The notes below the pieces were generated by a model that ran no database searches, was not told the DNA's origin, and was given only the letters and a program-made list of their open reading frames with translations. Below are positions 34,407-44,243 of a stretch of DNA of 64,000 nucleotides, piece after piece. The DNA is taken from NCBI GenBank assembly GCA_041874725.1, contig CP097466.1, positions 5,022,001 through 5,086,000 of the forward strand. The letters run 5' to 3'. The position numbers and the translations under genes were made by a program. This stretch comes from Duganella sp. BuS-21. Lineage in GTDB: Bacteria > Pseudomonadota > Gammaproteobacteria > Burkholderiales > Burkholderiaceae_D. How positions within the stretch are numbered: the first letter of the stretch is position 1; each line of letters starts with the position of its first letter.

Positions 34407-35429
34407 TTATTGCAAAGTGGATGGAAGGCCGAGGAATCGCTCGGCGTTGTGCGTAATAAGCCGCGTGCGCAGCGCGGCGTCGGCCACGGCGTCGTTGATC
34501 GACGCCAGAGGCTTGCATTCATGGAAAGCGAACGGGTAATCGGTGCCGATCATCAGCTGGCTCTCGCCAAAGCTTGCCAGCAGGTGCTGCAAGGTTGGCG
34601 CATCGAACACCAGCGCGTCGTAGAACAGCCGGCGAGCCTGCTCGGATGGACCGCAAGGCATGGCCTCCTGCAGCGCAGGGAACACGCGGCGTGCCTGCTC
34701 AAGGCGCGGCAGCAGCGCCGCCAAGGTGCCGCCGCCGTGGCTGAAGGCGATGCGCAATTTCGGATGGCGCTCGATCAGGTTGGTGGTCAATACCGACGCT
34801 GCGGCCAGGCCGATATCGGTCGGATAGCCGAGCGCTTGCTGCAACTGTGCCGGCCCCACCAGGCGTTCCTTGCCGGCCGGGCGCAGCGCATGCACGAATA
34901 CCGCCGCACCTTTGGCCTCCGCCGCCGCAAAGAACGGCGCGAACTCCGGCGCACCGGGCGGCTTGCCGTTGATATTGCTGCCGATTTCCACGCCGGCGAA
35001 ACCCAGCCGGTCGACCACGTAGTCGAGTTCCGCCAGCGCCAGGTCCATATCCTGCAGCGGCACCGCGCCCAGCGCGCACAGGCGGCCACCGGACAGGCCG
35101 ACCATCTCCGCCATCTGCTCATTGATATAGCGTAGCAGCTGCGCGGCGGCGGCCGGCGCCATCCAGTAGGACAGCAGCTCCGGCATGGGCGAAATCACCT
35201 GCAGCGACAGGCCCATGGCATCCATGTCCTCGATGCGGCGCGTAGGACTCCAGCAACGCTCGGACACCGTGCGATACACCTTGCCCGAAATGACCACATG
35301 CCGATGGCACGCATACGCCGGCGCCATCGACGGCCAGTCGGCCGGCGCGGCACTGCCCAGGTATGCCGGAAAATGCTCGGGCACGACGTGGCTGTGGATA
35401 TCGATGCCGCAGGTGCAGGAAGCTTGCAT
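34407..35429 (-). CDS. Amidohydrolase-2 family decarboxylase/hydrolase (ACMSD-like)
   Basis: A 340-residue protein with the metal-binding HxH at the start (IDIHSHVVPEHFP), an internal SHGGGTLAALLPR (His ligand) and a C-terminal Asp in MIGTDYPFAFHE. This is the amidohydrolase-2 group, which includes aminocarboxymuconate semialdehyde decarboxylase and aromatic acid decarboxylases. In this operon it likely decarboxylates or hydrolyses an aromatic or ring-cleaved acid (inference). It starts 1 base after the stop of the HbpS-like gene, so the two are coupled. Confidence 0.9.
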   Translation of the reverse strand: MQASCTCGIDIHSHVVPEHFPAYLGSAAPADWPSMAPAYACHRHVVISGKVYRTVSERCWSPTRRIEDMDAMGLSLQVISPMPELLSYWMAPAAAAQLLRYINEQMAEMVGLSGGRLCALGAVPLQDMDLALAELDYVVDRLGFAGVEIGSNINGKPPGAPEFAPFFAAAEAKGAAVFVHALRPAGKERLVGPAQLQQALGYPTDIGLAAASVLTTNLIERHPKLRIAFSHGGGTLAALLPRLEQARRVFPALQEAMPCGPSEQARRLFYDALVFDAPTLQHLLASFGESQLMIGTDYPFAFHECKPLASINDAVADAALRTRLITHNAERFLGLPSTLQ

Positions 35430-35430
35430 G

Positions 35431-35856
35431 TCAGTCCGCCTTCAGGCCGGCGGTGACGATGCCGTGGATGCAGATCGCCTCGTCCTCGTCGCCGGTGCCG
35501 CCGCTGGCGCCCACCGCGCCGAGGATATTGCCCTCGGCGTCTTTGACCAGCACACCACCCACCTGCGGGATGAACTTGCCCTGGCCCGTGCTGGCCAGCG
35601 CGCCGAAGAAGCTTGGATTGTCGGCCGCGCGTTTCATCAGCGCGCGGCTATGCACGCCCATCGCCACCGCCGCCCAGGCTTTGCCGGTGGCGATATCGGC
35701 GCGGAACATGCTGGCGCCGTCCTGGCGTTGCATGGCGACCAGGTGGCCGCCGGCGTCCAGCACCACGGCGGACATCGGACGATAGCCCTTGCTGCCGGCT
35801 TCCTGCAGGGCGGCGTTGAGAATGATATTGGCGGCGGCGAGATTCAGTTCGGTCAT
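35431..35856 (-). CDS. GlcG/HbpS-family (haem-degrading-like) protein
   Basis: A 141-residue single-domain protein: GYRPMSAVVLDAGGHLVAMQ followed by a conserved Ser/Arg-rich helix and PQVGGVLVKDAEGNILGAVG, then SGGTGDEDEAIC at the end. The family is often found in aromatic or glycolate operons and some members bind haem or a small ligand, but many have no known reaction. No signal peptide. It sits 24 bases after the MFS gene. Its role in the pathway is unassigned. Confidence 0.88.
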   Translation of the reverse strand: MTELNLAAANIILNAALQEAGSKGYRPMSAVVLDAGGHLVAMQRQDGASMFRADIATGKAWAAVAMGVHSRALMKRAADNPSFFGALASTGQGKFIPQVGGVLVKDAEGNILGAVGASGGTGDEDEAICIHGIVTAGLKAD

Positions 35857-35880
35857 GATGGTTAGCTCAAGTGGATAAAA

Positions 35881-37035
35881 TTATTTGACGACGGCCAGCG
35901 GCGTGCCGGCGGCGCTGCGTCCGTGGCGGCTGACGTAGGCAAAGGCGCAGGTGGCGGCAATGCCCACCACCACCGCCAGCACGGCCAGTCCGTCGAAACC
36001 GGCGCGCATGGCGACGCTGCCGGCCAGCGCCGGACCGATGGCGGCGCCGGTCATCATCATGGCCGGCGTGGAAGCAACCGCGCGGCCGCTGGGATCGAGC
36101 CTGGCGATCAGGCCAAACAGGAAGGTATGGGTGAAGATCATCACCGCAGCGAACACACTGGCGGCCAGCGCATACGGTTCAAAGGTCGGCGAGCTGGCAA
36201 TGATCACCGCCAGCGTGGCCTGCACCAGCGGCGCTATCAAGGCCACGCGGGTCGCCGACAAGCGCTGTTGCAGCAGCCCCGCCAGCACCGCAGGCAGCAG
36301 GTTGACGAAGCCGCACACCAGCAGCACCATGTTGACGCGCTCCTGGCCGAAGCCCCGCATCACACCCACGCGGTCCAGCATGGCGAAGGTAATCGATTGA
36401 TTGAGCGCCATGCAGGTCACGCCCAGCACCGCCAGCCACGCCACCCGCGATAGCGGCGCATGCCTTTGCGCATGCTGCGGGTCGGTGGCGATGTGCGGGA
36501 AGGCGCTGCAGGCGGCGGCGGTCACCGCCATCAAGCCGGCAAACACAAAGAAGAGAGTCTGGCCGCCGCCGGCGGCAATCGCTGGTGGCACCGCACCATA
36601 AAACACCACCGCGCCCACGCCCAGCGCGGCGCCGGCCATGGCGAACAGGCGGTGCGGATTGGCGCTACGGCCGATGGCGCCGTGTACCATCGACAAGCCG
36701 GTGCCGAGGCAGAGGCCAGCCAGCGCATGCAACGGCAACAACACAGCGAAATCGCTGACCTGCGAAGCGCAGGCGAAAGCCACGGCGGCGCCGGCGTAGC
36801 CGCCCATGGCCAGCAGGCGATGCGGAAGTATATTGAATCGCGGTGCAGCAAGCAGGCTGGCGACCACGGCGCCGAGGAGGAATGCGGTGACGACCATGCC
36901 CGCATGCTCCAGATCGAACCGATAATGCTGCACCAGCGCACCGACCCAGACCGGCAAGGCCACCAGGTCGATCATGCCGGCGAAGTGCGCCAGCATTAAT
37001 ACAGCGCGGCCACGGCCGCTGCTTGCATGGTTCAT
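35881..37035 (-). CDS. MFS transporter, first gene of the aromatic catabolic operon
   Basis: A 384-residue major facilitator with about 12 hydrophobic segments and no large soluble domain. It begins RGRAVLMLAHFAGMIDLVALPVWVG. I chose the ATG at 37035 with GGAGAC upstream; a start at 37098 would run into the promoter region. Its place at the head of the left operon suggests uptake of the aromatic substrate or export of a product; the family (YbfB-like) does not tell. It diverges from the first amidohydrolase gene. Confidence 0.88.
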   Translation of the reverse strand: MNHASSGRGRAVLMLAHFAGMIDLVALPVWVGALVQHYRFDLEHAGMVVTAFLLGAVVASLLAAPRFNILPHRLLAMGGYAGAAVAFACASQVSDFAVLLPLHALAGLCLGTGLSMVHGAIGRSANPHRLFAMAGAALGVGAVVFYGAVPPAIAAGGGQTLFFVFAGLMAVTAAACSAFPHIATDPQHAQRHAPLSRVAWLAVLGVTCMALNQSITFAMLDRVGVMRGFGQERVNMVLLVCGFVNLLPAVLAGLLQQRLSATRVALIAPLVQATLAVIIASSPTFEPYALAASVFAAVMIFTHTFLFGLIARLDPSGRAVASTPAMMMTGAAIGPALAGSVAMRAGFDGLAVLAVVVGIAATCAFAYVSRHGRSAAGTPLAVVK

Positions 37036-37111
37036 GGAATGTCTCCGTCGTTTTAATTTTGTGACGACGAAGATATCAGCGGAACCCTGCAATCTCATAA
37101 GCCAGTGTTTT

Positions 37112-37175
37112 GATATGAGCTATCGCGGATTGTGATTCCTTTGCGCGATAGCTGGTATCACCAAATTAGGCTTTG
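37112..37175. promoter_or_regulatory. Divergent regulatory region with two GATA-N5-TATC boxes and a NodD-type ATC-N9-GAT
   Basis: The 202-base gap between the two arms holds GATATGAGCTATC (37112-37124) and GATAGCTGGTATC (37147-37159), 35 bases apart. The second box continues CACCAAATTAGGCTTTG and is repeated near 45232. ATC (37122-37124), nine bases and GAT (37134-37136) match the ATC-N9-GAT half-site of NodD-type LysR regulators. Likely target of the LysR protein at 44284. Confidence 0.6.
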
Positions 37176-37237
37176 GTCGTCTACGGGGCGTAGATAGACT
37201 TTCCCTCCATTCGATCACTAGAAAATTTGGAGACTCC

Positions 37238-38470
37238 ATGAACGGCATCATTTTCAACAATGTGCGCATTTTCGACGGCACGCACATGCTGGACACCTCG
37301 GGCAAAGGCGCGGTACGCGTCGAAGGCCAGCGCATCACCCAGGTCAGCGCCGATGGGAACATCGCTCCTCAGGACGGTGACCGCGTCATCGACGGCGCCG
37401 GCGCCACGCTGATGCCCGGCCTGATCGAAGCCCACGCCCACCTGTCCTGGCCCAGCTCCGTGGAGCGCTTCGTGCCCGGCATGGCGCTGCCGCTGGAAGA
37501 CCTGGTGCTGACCACCGCGCGCAACGCCCGCATCCTGCTGGACCACGGTTTCACCGGCGCCTACTCGGCCGGCTCGCTCAGCAAGACGGTGGAAACCACG
37601 CTGAAAACCTTTATCGACAGCGGCGGCATGCCCGGCCCGCGCCTGGTCGCATCGTCGATCGAACGCTCGCCGCCGAGCGCCGATGAACTGAGCCCGGGCC
37701 AGGTGGAAGAACACGGCACCGGCCCGGAAGCGGTGCGCGGCTTTGTGCGCGACTGCGCGGCGCTTGGCGCCAAGTCGGTCAAGTTCCTGCTCTCCGGCGA
37801 AGACGCCCTGCTGCCTGGCGCCTCGCAACAGCTGCTCTACTCGCAGGAAGAAGCCAGCGCCGCCGGTGAACAGGCGCGCGAATCGAATGTCTGGCTGGCG
37901 GCCCACGCTCAGGCATCGGACGCGGTGAAGATGGCGATACGCGCCGGCTTCCGTGTGCTGTACCACTGCACCTACGCCGACTCCGAAGCGCTGGACATGC
38001 TGGAAGCGGCGCGCGACGACATCTTCGTCGCCCCCGCCATCGGCATCATCCAGGCCACGCTGGACGCCGCGCCGCCGCCGCACTTCGACATGAGCCACAT
38101 GAAGCGCAGCGCCGCCGAAGTGCTGGAATTGCAATCGAAGCTGATACCGGAACTAAAACGACGCGGCGTGCGCATCCTGCCGGGCGGCGACTATGGCTTC
38201 CCGTTCAATCCCAACGGCCGCAACGCGCGCGATCTGGAACTGTTCGTGCGTCTGTTTGGCTACACGCCGGTGGAAGCGCTTTCAGCGGCCACGCTGCTGG
38301 GCGGCCAGTTGATGGGCCAAGGCGAGGAACTGGGCCAGATCAAGCCGGGCTACCTGGCCGACCTGCTGCTGGTGGACGGCGAACCGGATCAGGATGTGAC
38401 GGTGCTGCAGGACCGCAAGCGTCTGCGCGCGATCATGAAGGACGGCGCCTTCCACAAAGATCCACGCTGA
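37238..38470 (+). CDS. Amidohydrolase-family (metal-dependent imidazolonepropionase-like) protein, copy 1
   Basis: A 410-residue TIM-barrel hydrolase with the N-terminal beta-sandwich (IFNNVRIFDGTHMLD). H66 and H68 (LIEAHAHLSW) bind metal, K in SVKFLLSG is the likely carbamylated Lys, and AAHAQ, YHCTYAD and LPGGDYG carry the other ligands. Its relative at 45317 has the same length and very similar sequence (ARNARILLDHGFTGAYSAG vs ARNARILLDHGYTSAYSAG). Substrate unknown; in this locus it may cleave an aromatic ester, lactone or C-C bond (inference). First gene of the right arm. Confidence 0.9.
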   Translation: MNGIIFNNVRIFDGTHMLDTSGKGAVRVEGQRITQVSADGNIAPQDGDRVIDGAGATLMPGLIEAHAHLSWPSSVERFVPGMALPLEDLVLTTARNARILLDHGFTGAYSAGSLSKTVETTLKTFIDSGGMPGPRLVASSIERSPPSADELSPGQVEEHGTGPEAVRGFVRDCAALGAKSVKFLLSGEDALLPGASQQLLYSQEEASAAGEQARESNVWLAAHAQASDAVKMAIRAGFRVLYHCTYADSEALDMLEAARDDIFVAPAIGIIQATLDAAPPPHFDMSHMKRSAAEVLELQSKLIPELKRRGVRILPGGDYGFPFNPNGRNARDLELFVRLFGYTPVEALSAATLLGGQLMGQGEELGQIKPGYLADLLLVDGEPDQDVTVLQDRKRLRAIMKDGAFHKDPR

Positions 38471-38479
38471 GGAAGCGCC

Positions 38480-39367
38480 ATGTCCCATCCTTTCGAAGCA
38501 GTGATCCGCGCGGCGGGCGCGGTGATCGACCCGCCGTTCGCCCGCAATCTCTACGCGCCGGTGCTGGAACAGTCGCCGCAAGGCGGCACGGTGGAGCGCG
38601 ACCTGTCCTACGGCAGCCATGCGCGCCACAAGCTTGACGTGTACCGCCCGCTGGGCGAGGCGCCGCAAGACGGCTTTCCGGTGCTGATCTTCCTGCACGG
38701 CGGCGGCTTCCTGCGCGGCGACAAGGCCGAACGTGAAAACTTCGGCCGCTACTTCTCGCGCAACGGCGTGTTGAGCATCGTGCCGAACTACCGCCTGGCG
38801 CCTGAAGTTCAGTGGCCGGCCGGTGCGCAGGACGCCTCCTCCGTTTTCGCCTGGGCACGCGAGAACATCGCGCGCCACGGCGGCAATCCTGCGCACATCG
38901 TCATCGCCGGTGAATCCGCCGGCGCCGCACACGTGGCGGCGGCCACGCTGATCCAGCGCTTCCAACCCTCCGGCGGCGTGCATCCGGCCGGCGTGGCGCT
39001 GGTCTCCGGCGTCTACAACGCAGGGCTGGAGCTGCGCGCGCGTGAACAATTCGGCATCGCCACGCCCGATCCGCGCAACGAGGCCTACTTCGGCGCCGAC
39101 CTGTCGCGCCACGCCGCCATGTCCACCGTGGACCTGATCGACGCCGCGCCCCTGCCCACCTTCATCAGCTATGCGGAACTCGATCCGCCACAGATGCAGG
39201 TGCAGTCCGGCGAACTGTTTGCACGCCTGGTCACGCGCCACGGCTACCACCCTTACATCCACGTGGTGCGCGGGCACAATCACCTCACCCAGGTCTACGC
39301 CGTCAACACCGGCGACGACAGCCTGTCGGCCGCGTTGCTGAAATTCGTGCGCGATCTGGATTCGTGA
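38480..39367 (+). CDS. Alpha/beta-hydrolase (hormone-sensitive-lipase-type esterase)
   Basis: A 295-residue esterase with no signal peptide. The oxyanion motif HGGGFLRGDK, nucleophile elbow GESAGA and a late His in VRGHNHL are clear; an Asp near YAELDPPQ may complete the triad. It starts 9 bases after the amidohydrolase stop, with a GGAAGC ribosome site. Alpha/beta hydrolases in such loci split esters or lactones of aromatic acids or a ring-fission product; which applies is unknown. Confidence 0.9.
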   Translation: MSHPFEAVIRAAGAVIDPPFARNLYAPVLEQSPQGGTVERDLSYGSHARHKLDVYRPLGEAPQDGFPVLIFLHGGGFLRGDKAERENFGRYFSRNGVLSIVPNYRLAPEVQWPAGAQDASSVFAWARENIARHGGNPAHIVIAGESAGAAHVAAATLIQRFQPSGGVHPAGVALVSGVYNAGLELRAREQFGIATPDPRNEAYFGADLSRHAAMSTVDLIDAAPLPTFISYAELDPPQMQVQSGELFARLVTRHGYHPYIHVVRGHNHLTQVYAVNTGDDSLSAALLKFVRDLDS

Positions 39368-39454
39368 TACGTGCTATTGCAACTCATCGTTTTACTGATG
39401 GACGCCGCACTGTTATGGTGTGATCACTAAAAAAGCCGTACAACGGAGACAACC

Positions 39455-42400
39455 ATGCATCAATCCCGCACCGGGCGGGCGCCACACAGCGCCGCGCCGC
39501 GCCTGCTCGCACTCGCCGCCGCTGTCGGCATGTCCTGCGCGGCCTACGCGGCCGATCTGGCCTCGTTCGAAAAACCGCCACAGGAAGCCCGTCCGCGCGT
39601 CTGGTGGCACTGGATGAATGGCAACGTCGACAAGCAAGGCATCCAGCTCGACCTGGAATGGATGAACCGCATCGGTGTGGGCGGCGTGCATATCTTCGAC
39701 GTCGACCTGGGCACGGCGCAGTATGTCGCGCAGCCGGCCGAGTTCATGTCGCCGCGCTGGCTGGACAGCCTGCGCTACACCACCACCCTGGCCGGAAAGC
39801 TGGGCATGGAAGTCGCCGTTGCCGGCGGCAGCGGCTGGAGCGAATCCGGCGGCCCGTGGGTCACGCCGCAACAAGGCATGAAGAAATACGTCTGGACCGA
39901 GACCAAGGTGGAAGGGCCGCGCCGCTTCAGCGGCACGCTGACCGCACCGCCGGCAGTCAGCGGCCCGTTCCAGAACATTCCCATCCACCGCCAGTCCGAC
40001 CACGCGCCCATGCCGGACGGCTCGCCCGGCGGCCAGCCGTACAGCCGTCAGAAATTCACCGTACCGCAGTGGTACGCCGACGCCGCCGTCATCGCCTACC
40101 GCCTGCCGGATGCGGAAGCCGCCGCGCCGGCCCGCACCATCACCGCCAGTAGCGGCGACTTCACCGCTGCTGCGCTGGACGATGGCGATTTCGAGCAAGC
40201 GCAAAAGCTGCCGGTATCGGCCGATGCCAACCAGCCGGCCTGGGTACAGATCGAATATGCACAACCGGTACGCGCGCAAGCCGTCACGCTGTCGCTCGGC
40301 CAGGTGCAGATTCCGGATGGTGCGGTCACGGTCAGCGCCGACGGCGTGCGCTGGGACACCGTGGCCACCCTGCCCGGCTCCGTGCACTCGGGCCTGAGCA
40401 CCACCACCGGCGTGCGCACCTACGCCTTCGCCGAACGCGCGGTGCGCTACGTGCGGCTGGAACTGGGCAAGCCGGCGCGTAACTTCCTCGACGATGTGAT
40501 GGGCAAGCCGCATCAAACGGCCCACGACATCGCCGAATTCTCGGTCGCCACCAGCGGTCGCGTACATCGCTACGAAGACAAGGCCGGCTTCTCCATCGCC
40601 GAAGAATACGAAAGCCTGGGCACACCGGCCGTCGCCGCCGACATGGCCGTGCGCAGCCAGTCCGTGATCGACCTGACCGGCAAGCTAGGTGCCGACGGCA
40701 GCCTCGATTGGGAGGTGCCGGCCGGCCGCTGGGCCGTGCTGCGCCTGGGCTACTCGCTCACCGGCCAGACCAACGACCCGGCCACGCAGCAAGGCGTGGG
40801 ACTGGAAGTGGACAAGCTGGATCGCGCCGCCGTCACCGCGCACTTTGAAACCTACCTGGGAAAAATGGCCGAGGCCAAAGGCCTGAGCCACCTGATGCTG
40901 GACAGCTGGGAGGCCAATCAGCAAAACTGGAGCGCCAACATGCTGGCCGAATTCCGCCAGCGTCGCGGTTACGATGCGCTGCCATGGCTGCCGGTGCTCA
41001 GCGGCCGCGTGGTCGACAGCGCCGAGGCCAGCGACCGCTTCCTGTGGGACTTCCGCCGCACCATCGCCGACCTGATCTCCGACAACCACTACGCCGCCGC
41101 CACCGAGGTGGCGCACAAGCATGGCATGCAGGTGTATGCCGAGGCGATGGGCGTCAACCTGCCGACCACCGGCGACGGCCTGCAGGCCAAGGGCCGCGTC
41201 GATATTCCGATGGGCGAGTTCTGGGACCGCAATCCCGGCGACAAGCCGATTCCGAACCAGGTGTCCGATGTGCGCGAGGCCGCATCGGCGGCGCACATCT
41301 ACGGCAAGCAGCTGGTGGCGGCGGAAGCCTTCACCGCCACGCCGATGATTCCATCGTTCAGCCGTAGCCCGCGCGACCTGAAATGGATCGCCGACCAGTA
41401 CATGGCGCTGGGCGTGAACCGCTTCGTCATCCATGCCTCGCCGCACCAGCCGTTCGACGGCCGCAAGCCGGGCGTGAGCCTGTGGCGCTTCGGCCAGCAC
41501 TTCACCCGCAATGAGACCTGGGCCGAGCAGGCACGCCCGTGGATGGATTACCTGAGCCGCGCCTCGTACATGCTGCAGCAAGGCCGCTCCGTCAACGACA
41601 TCGCCTACTTCTACGGCGAAGGCGCGCCGGTGTCCGCGCCTTTCGGTGAACAGGACCGTCCCGCAGTGCCGGCCGGTTACGGCTACGACTACGTCAATGC
41701 CGAAGTGCTGCAGCAACGCGCCAGCGTGCGCGACGGCCGTCTTGAATTGCAGGGCGGCGCCTCCTACCGCCTGCTGGTGCTGCCGACCACCACCACCGCC
41801 ATCAGCCTGCCGCTGTTGCGCAAGCTGCGCGACCTGGTCGAAGCCGGCGCCACGCTGCTTGGTCCCAAGCCGCGCAGCACGCCAGGCATGGGCGACCAGG
41901 CCGAGTTGAGGCAGATAGCGGAAGCCATGTGGGGCGATGCCGACGGCCGCACCGTGGCCGAGCACCGCTACGGCAAAGGCAAAGTCGTTTCCGGCCGCGA
42001 GATCGCCGCCGTGCTGGAAGGCTTGAAGGTGACGCCGGACTACGCCTTCAGCCGCCAGTACGCGGACTCGGAGGTCGTCGCTACGCACCGCAGCGAGAAT
42101 GGCACGGAGATCTACTTCGTCGCCAATCAAAAAGCACGCCCAGAGAAGTTTGAGGCCAGCTTCCGCGTCAGCGGTTTGCGTCCGGAGCTGTGGTACGCGG
42201 ACAGCGGCAAGACCGCACCTGCCGCCTACCGCACCGAGAACGGCCGCACCATCGTCTCGCTGGAACTGGAAGAGCAAGGCTCGGTGTTCGTCGTCTTCCG
42301 CGCGGCCGCAACTTCCGCCACGCCGCCGGTCACGCCACCCGTAACGACTACGCGCCCGCTGGCCACGCTGTCCGGCCCATGGAAACTGGACTTCGCACCG

Positions 42401-42850
42401 GGCGGCGGCGCACCCGCCAGCATCACACTGCCAGACCTGTCCTCCTGGAGCGCATCCCGGGTGGACGGCGTGAAGTACTACTCCGGCAGTGCCACCTACC
42501 GCCGCGAACTGAAAGCCGATGCAGCCTGGCTGCGCAAGAACACCAGCGTGCTGCTGGACCTGGGCGACGTTCAGGTGATGGCGCAAGTCAAACTGAATGG
42601 CAAGCCGCTGCCGCTGCTGTGGAAGCCGCCCTATGTGGCCGACGTCACCGGCCTGCTGAAACCGGGCAGCAACGCGCTGGAAGTCACCGTCACCAACCTG
42701 TGGCCGAACCGCCTGATCGGCGACGCCCAGCCGGGCGTAACGCAGCCTTACACCTTTAGCACTTTCAAACCGTATCAAGCCGACGGCAAATTGATGCCTG
42801 GCGGCCTGCTGGGCCCTGTACGGCTGCTCTCGCGCAGCACCGAAAAATAA
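39455..42850 (+). CDS. GH106-type alpha-L-rhamnosidase, exported
   Basis: A 1131-residue enzyme with a signal peptide (residues 1-28 or so, LLALAAAVGMSCAAYA). The opening FEKPPQEARPRVWWHWMNGNVDKQGIQLDLEWM is the hallmark of the GH106 rhamnosidase group, and length matches. A central barrel (SHLMLDSWEANQQNW, MQVYAEAMGV) and a C-terminal galactose-binding sandwich (about 960-1060, LSGPWKLDF) follow. It should remove terminal alpha-rhamnose from plant glycosides such as rutin or naringin (family knowledge; not proven). GH1 follows 18 bases later, which would remove the next glucose. Confidence 0.85.
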   Translation: MHQSRTGRAPHSAAPRLLALAAAVGMSCAAYAADLASFEKPPQEARPRVWWHWMNGNVDKQGIQLDLEWMNRIGVGGVHIFDVDLGTAQYVAQPAEFMSPRWLDSLRYTTTLAGKLGMEVAVAGGSGWSESGGPWVTPQQGMKKYVWTETKVEGPRRFSGTLTAPPAVSGPFQNIPIHRQSDHAPMPDGSPGGQPYSRQKFTVPQWYADAAVIAYRLPDAEAAAPARTITASSGDFTAAALDDGDFEQAQKLPVSADANQPAWVQIEYAQPVRAQAVTLSLGQVQIPDGAVTVSADGVRWDTVATLPGSVHSGLSTTTGVRTYAFAERAVRYVRLELGKPARNFLDDVMGKPHQTAHDIAEFSVATSGRVHRYEDKAGFSIAEEYESLGTPAVAADMAVRSQSVIDLTGKLGADGSLDWEVPAGRWAVLRLGYSLTGQTNDPATQQGVGLEVDKLDRAAVTAHFETYLGKMAEAKGLSHLMLDSWEANQQNWSANMLAEFRQRRGYDALPWLPVLSGRVVDSAEASDRFLWDFRRTIADLISDNHYAAATEVAHKHGMQVYAEAMGVNLPTTGDGLQAKGRVDIPMGEFWDRNPGDKPIPNQVSDVREAASAAHIYGKQLVAAEAFTATPMIPSFSRSPRDLKWIADQYMALGVNRFVIHASPHQPFDGRKPGVSLWRFGQHFTRNETWAEQARPWMDYLSRASYMLQQGRSVNDIAYFYGEGAPVSAPFGEQDRPAVPAGYGYDYVNAEVLQQRASVRDGRLELQGGASYRLLVLPTTTTAISLPLLRKLRDLVEAGATLLGPKPRSTPGMGDQAELRQIAEAMWGDADGRTVAEHRYGKGKVVSGREIAAVLEGLKVTPDYAFSRQYADSEVVATHRSENGTEIYFVANQKARPEKFEASFRVSGLRPELWYADSGKTAPAAYRTENGRTIVSLELEEQGSVFVVFRAAATSATPPVTPPVTTTRPLATLSGPWKLDFAPGGGAPASITLPDLSSWSASRVDGVKYYSGSATYRRELKADAAWLRKNTSVLLDLGDVQVMAQVKLNGKPLPLLWKPPYVADVTGLLKPGSNALEVTVTNLWPNRLIGDAQPGVTQPYTFSTFKPYQADGKLMPGGLLGPVRLLSRSTEK

Positions 42851-42868
42851 ACCAACACTGGAGACACC

Positions 42869-44206
42869 ATGGAAGACAAGAAAATCATCGCATCCCGCCG
42901 CAGCACGTTGAAAGCCGTCGCCGCACTGACCGGCACCGCGCTGCTGTCGCCGCTGTCGTTCGCAGCAGACAAAGCCTACCGCTTCCCGAAAGGCTTCCTG
43001 TGGGGCGCGGCCACCGCCGGCCACCAGGTCGAAGGCGACAACGTCCACAGCGATGCGTGGCTGCTGGAGAACGTCAAGCCATCCATCTTCGTCGAACCAT
43101 CCGGCGCCGGCGTGGACCATTACCGCCTGTTCGACCAGGACATCGCCATGCTGGCGTCGCTGGGCCTGAACAGCTTCCGCTTTTCGATCGAATGGGCGCG
43201 GGTGGAACCGGAAGAAGGCATGTTCTCGGTGGCGGCGATTGAACACTACCGCGACGTGCTGGCCTCCTGCCACAAGCACAAGGTAAAAGCGGTGGTCTCG
43301 TTCAACCACTTCATCACGCCTTACTGGTTCGCCGGCCGTGGCGGCTGGGAAGCCGAAGGTGCGGCGCAGCTGTTCGCGCGCTACTGCACCAAGGTCGCCA
43401 CCGAGCTGGGCGACAAGATGGACCTGGCCACCACCTTCAACGAACCGAATCTGGCGCAGCTGCTGTTCGGCATTCCAGGCCCGTTGTCCGGCCTGACCGG
43501 CATCCCGCCGGAGAAAGCCATGCTGAAAGCAGCGGGCGAGCGCGCCGGCACCGGCAAATTCTCCTCGTGGATATTCGGCGACTTCGCCAAGATCCAGACC
43601 GGCATGCTGGAAGGCCATCGCCTCGGCTACCAGGCCATCAAGGCCGCATGTCCGAAACTGCCGGTGGGCGTGTCGCTGGCCATCGCCGACGACCAGGCCG
43701 TGGGCGACGCGACCATGCGCGACCGCAAGCGCGCGATCGCCTACGAGCCGTGGTTCAAGGCCGTCTCCGAACACGGCGACTTTATCGGCGTGCAGACCTA
43801 CACCCGCAGCCTGATCTCGTCCGAAGGCGAACTGCCGCCACCGGCCGGCGCGCGCCTGACCAGCAACCACATGGAATTCTGGCCGGAAGCGCTGGGCGCC
43901 ACCATCCGCTACACCGCCCAGCACGTGAAGGTGCCGATCTACGTCACCGAAAACGGCATCTCCGCCGACGACGACAAGCAGCGCGAGGAATACATCCAGC
44001 GCGCACTGAAGAGCACCGCCGACTGCCTGCGCGACGGCATCGACGTGCGCGGCTACCTGCATTGGTCGCTGCTGGACAACTTCGAATGGATCTTCGGATA
44101 CAAGCCACGTTTCGGCCTGATCGCCGTGGACCGCTCGACGATGCGCCGCACCATCAAGCCAAGTGCGCGTCTGCTGGGTGGCATCGCCCGCAAAAACAGC
44201 ATCTGA
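42869..44206 (+). CDS. GH1 beta-glucosidase with twin-arginine signal
   Basis: A 445-residue retaining glucosidase. The N terminus has a Tat motif (SRRSTLKAVAAL, residues 9-20) and an Ala-rich signal ending near FAADKA. Catalytic residues are the acid/base E192 (TFNEPN) and nucleophile E361 (YVTENGIS), with the SLLDNFEW substrate motif. It should act in the periplasm on the beta-glucoside left after rhamnose removal. GGAGAC precedes the ATG, 18 bases after the rhamnosidase stop. It is distinct from the cytoplasmic GH1 at 19296. Confidence 0.93.
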   Translation: MEDKKIIASRRSTLKAVAALTGTALLSPLSFAADKAYRFPKGFLWGAATAGHQVEGDNVHSDAWLLENVKPSIFVEPSGAGVDHYRLFDQDIAMLASLGLNSFRFSIEWARVEPEEGMFSVAAIEHYRDVLASCHKHKVKAVVSFNHFITPYWFAGRGGWEAEGAAQLFARYCTKVATELGDKMDLATTFNEPNLAQLLFGIPGPLSGLTGIPPEKAMLKAAGERAGTGKFSSWIFGDFAKIQTGMLEGHRLGYQAIKAACPKLPVGVSLAIADDQAVGDATMRDRKRAIAYEPWFKAVSEHGDFIGVQTYTRSLISSEGELPPPAGARLTSNHMEFWPEALGATIRYTAQHVKVPIYVTENGISADDDKQREEYIQRALKSTADCLRDGIDVRGYLHWSLLDNFEWIFGYKPRFGLIAVDRSTMRRTIKPSARLLGGIARKNSI

Positions 44207-44223
44207 TGCGGGAGGCATTGCCT

Positions 44224-44243
44224 GCTTGCGCGGCCGCGCAAGC
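44224..44243. other. Perfect 20-bp palindrome between GH1 and the LysR gene
   Basis: GCTTGCGCGGCCGCGCAAGC is fully self-complementary. With no T-run on either strand it may be a regulator-binding site for the lysR promoter or a weak terminator for GH1. Confidence 0.55.
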
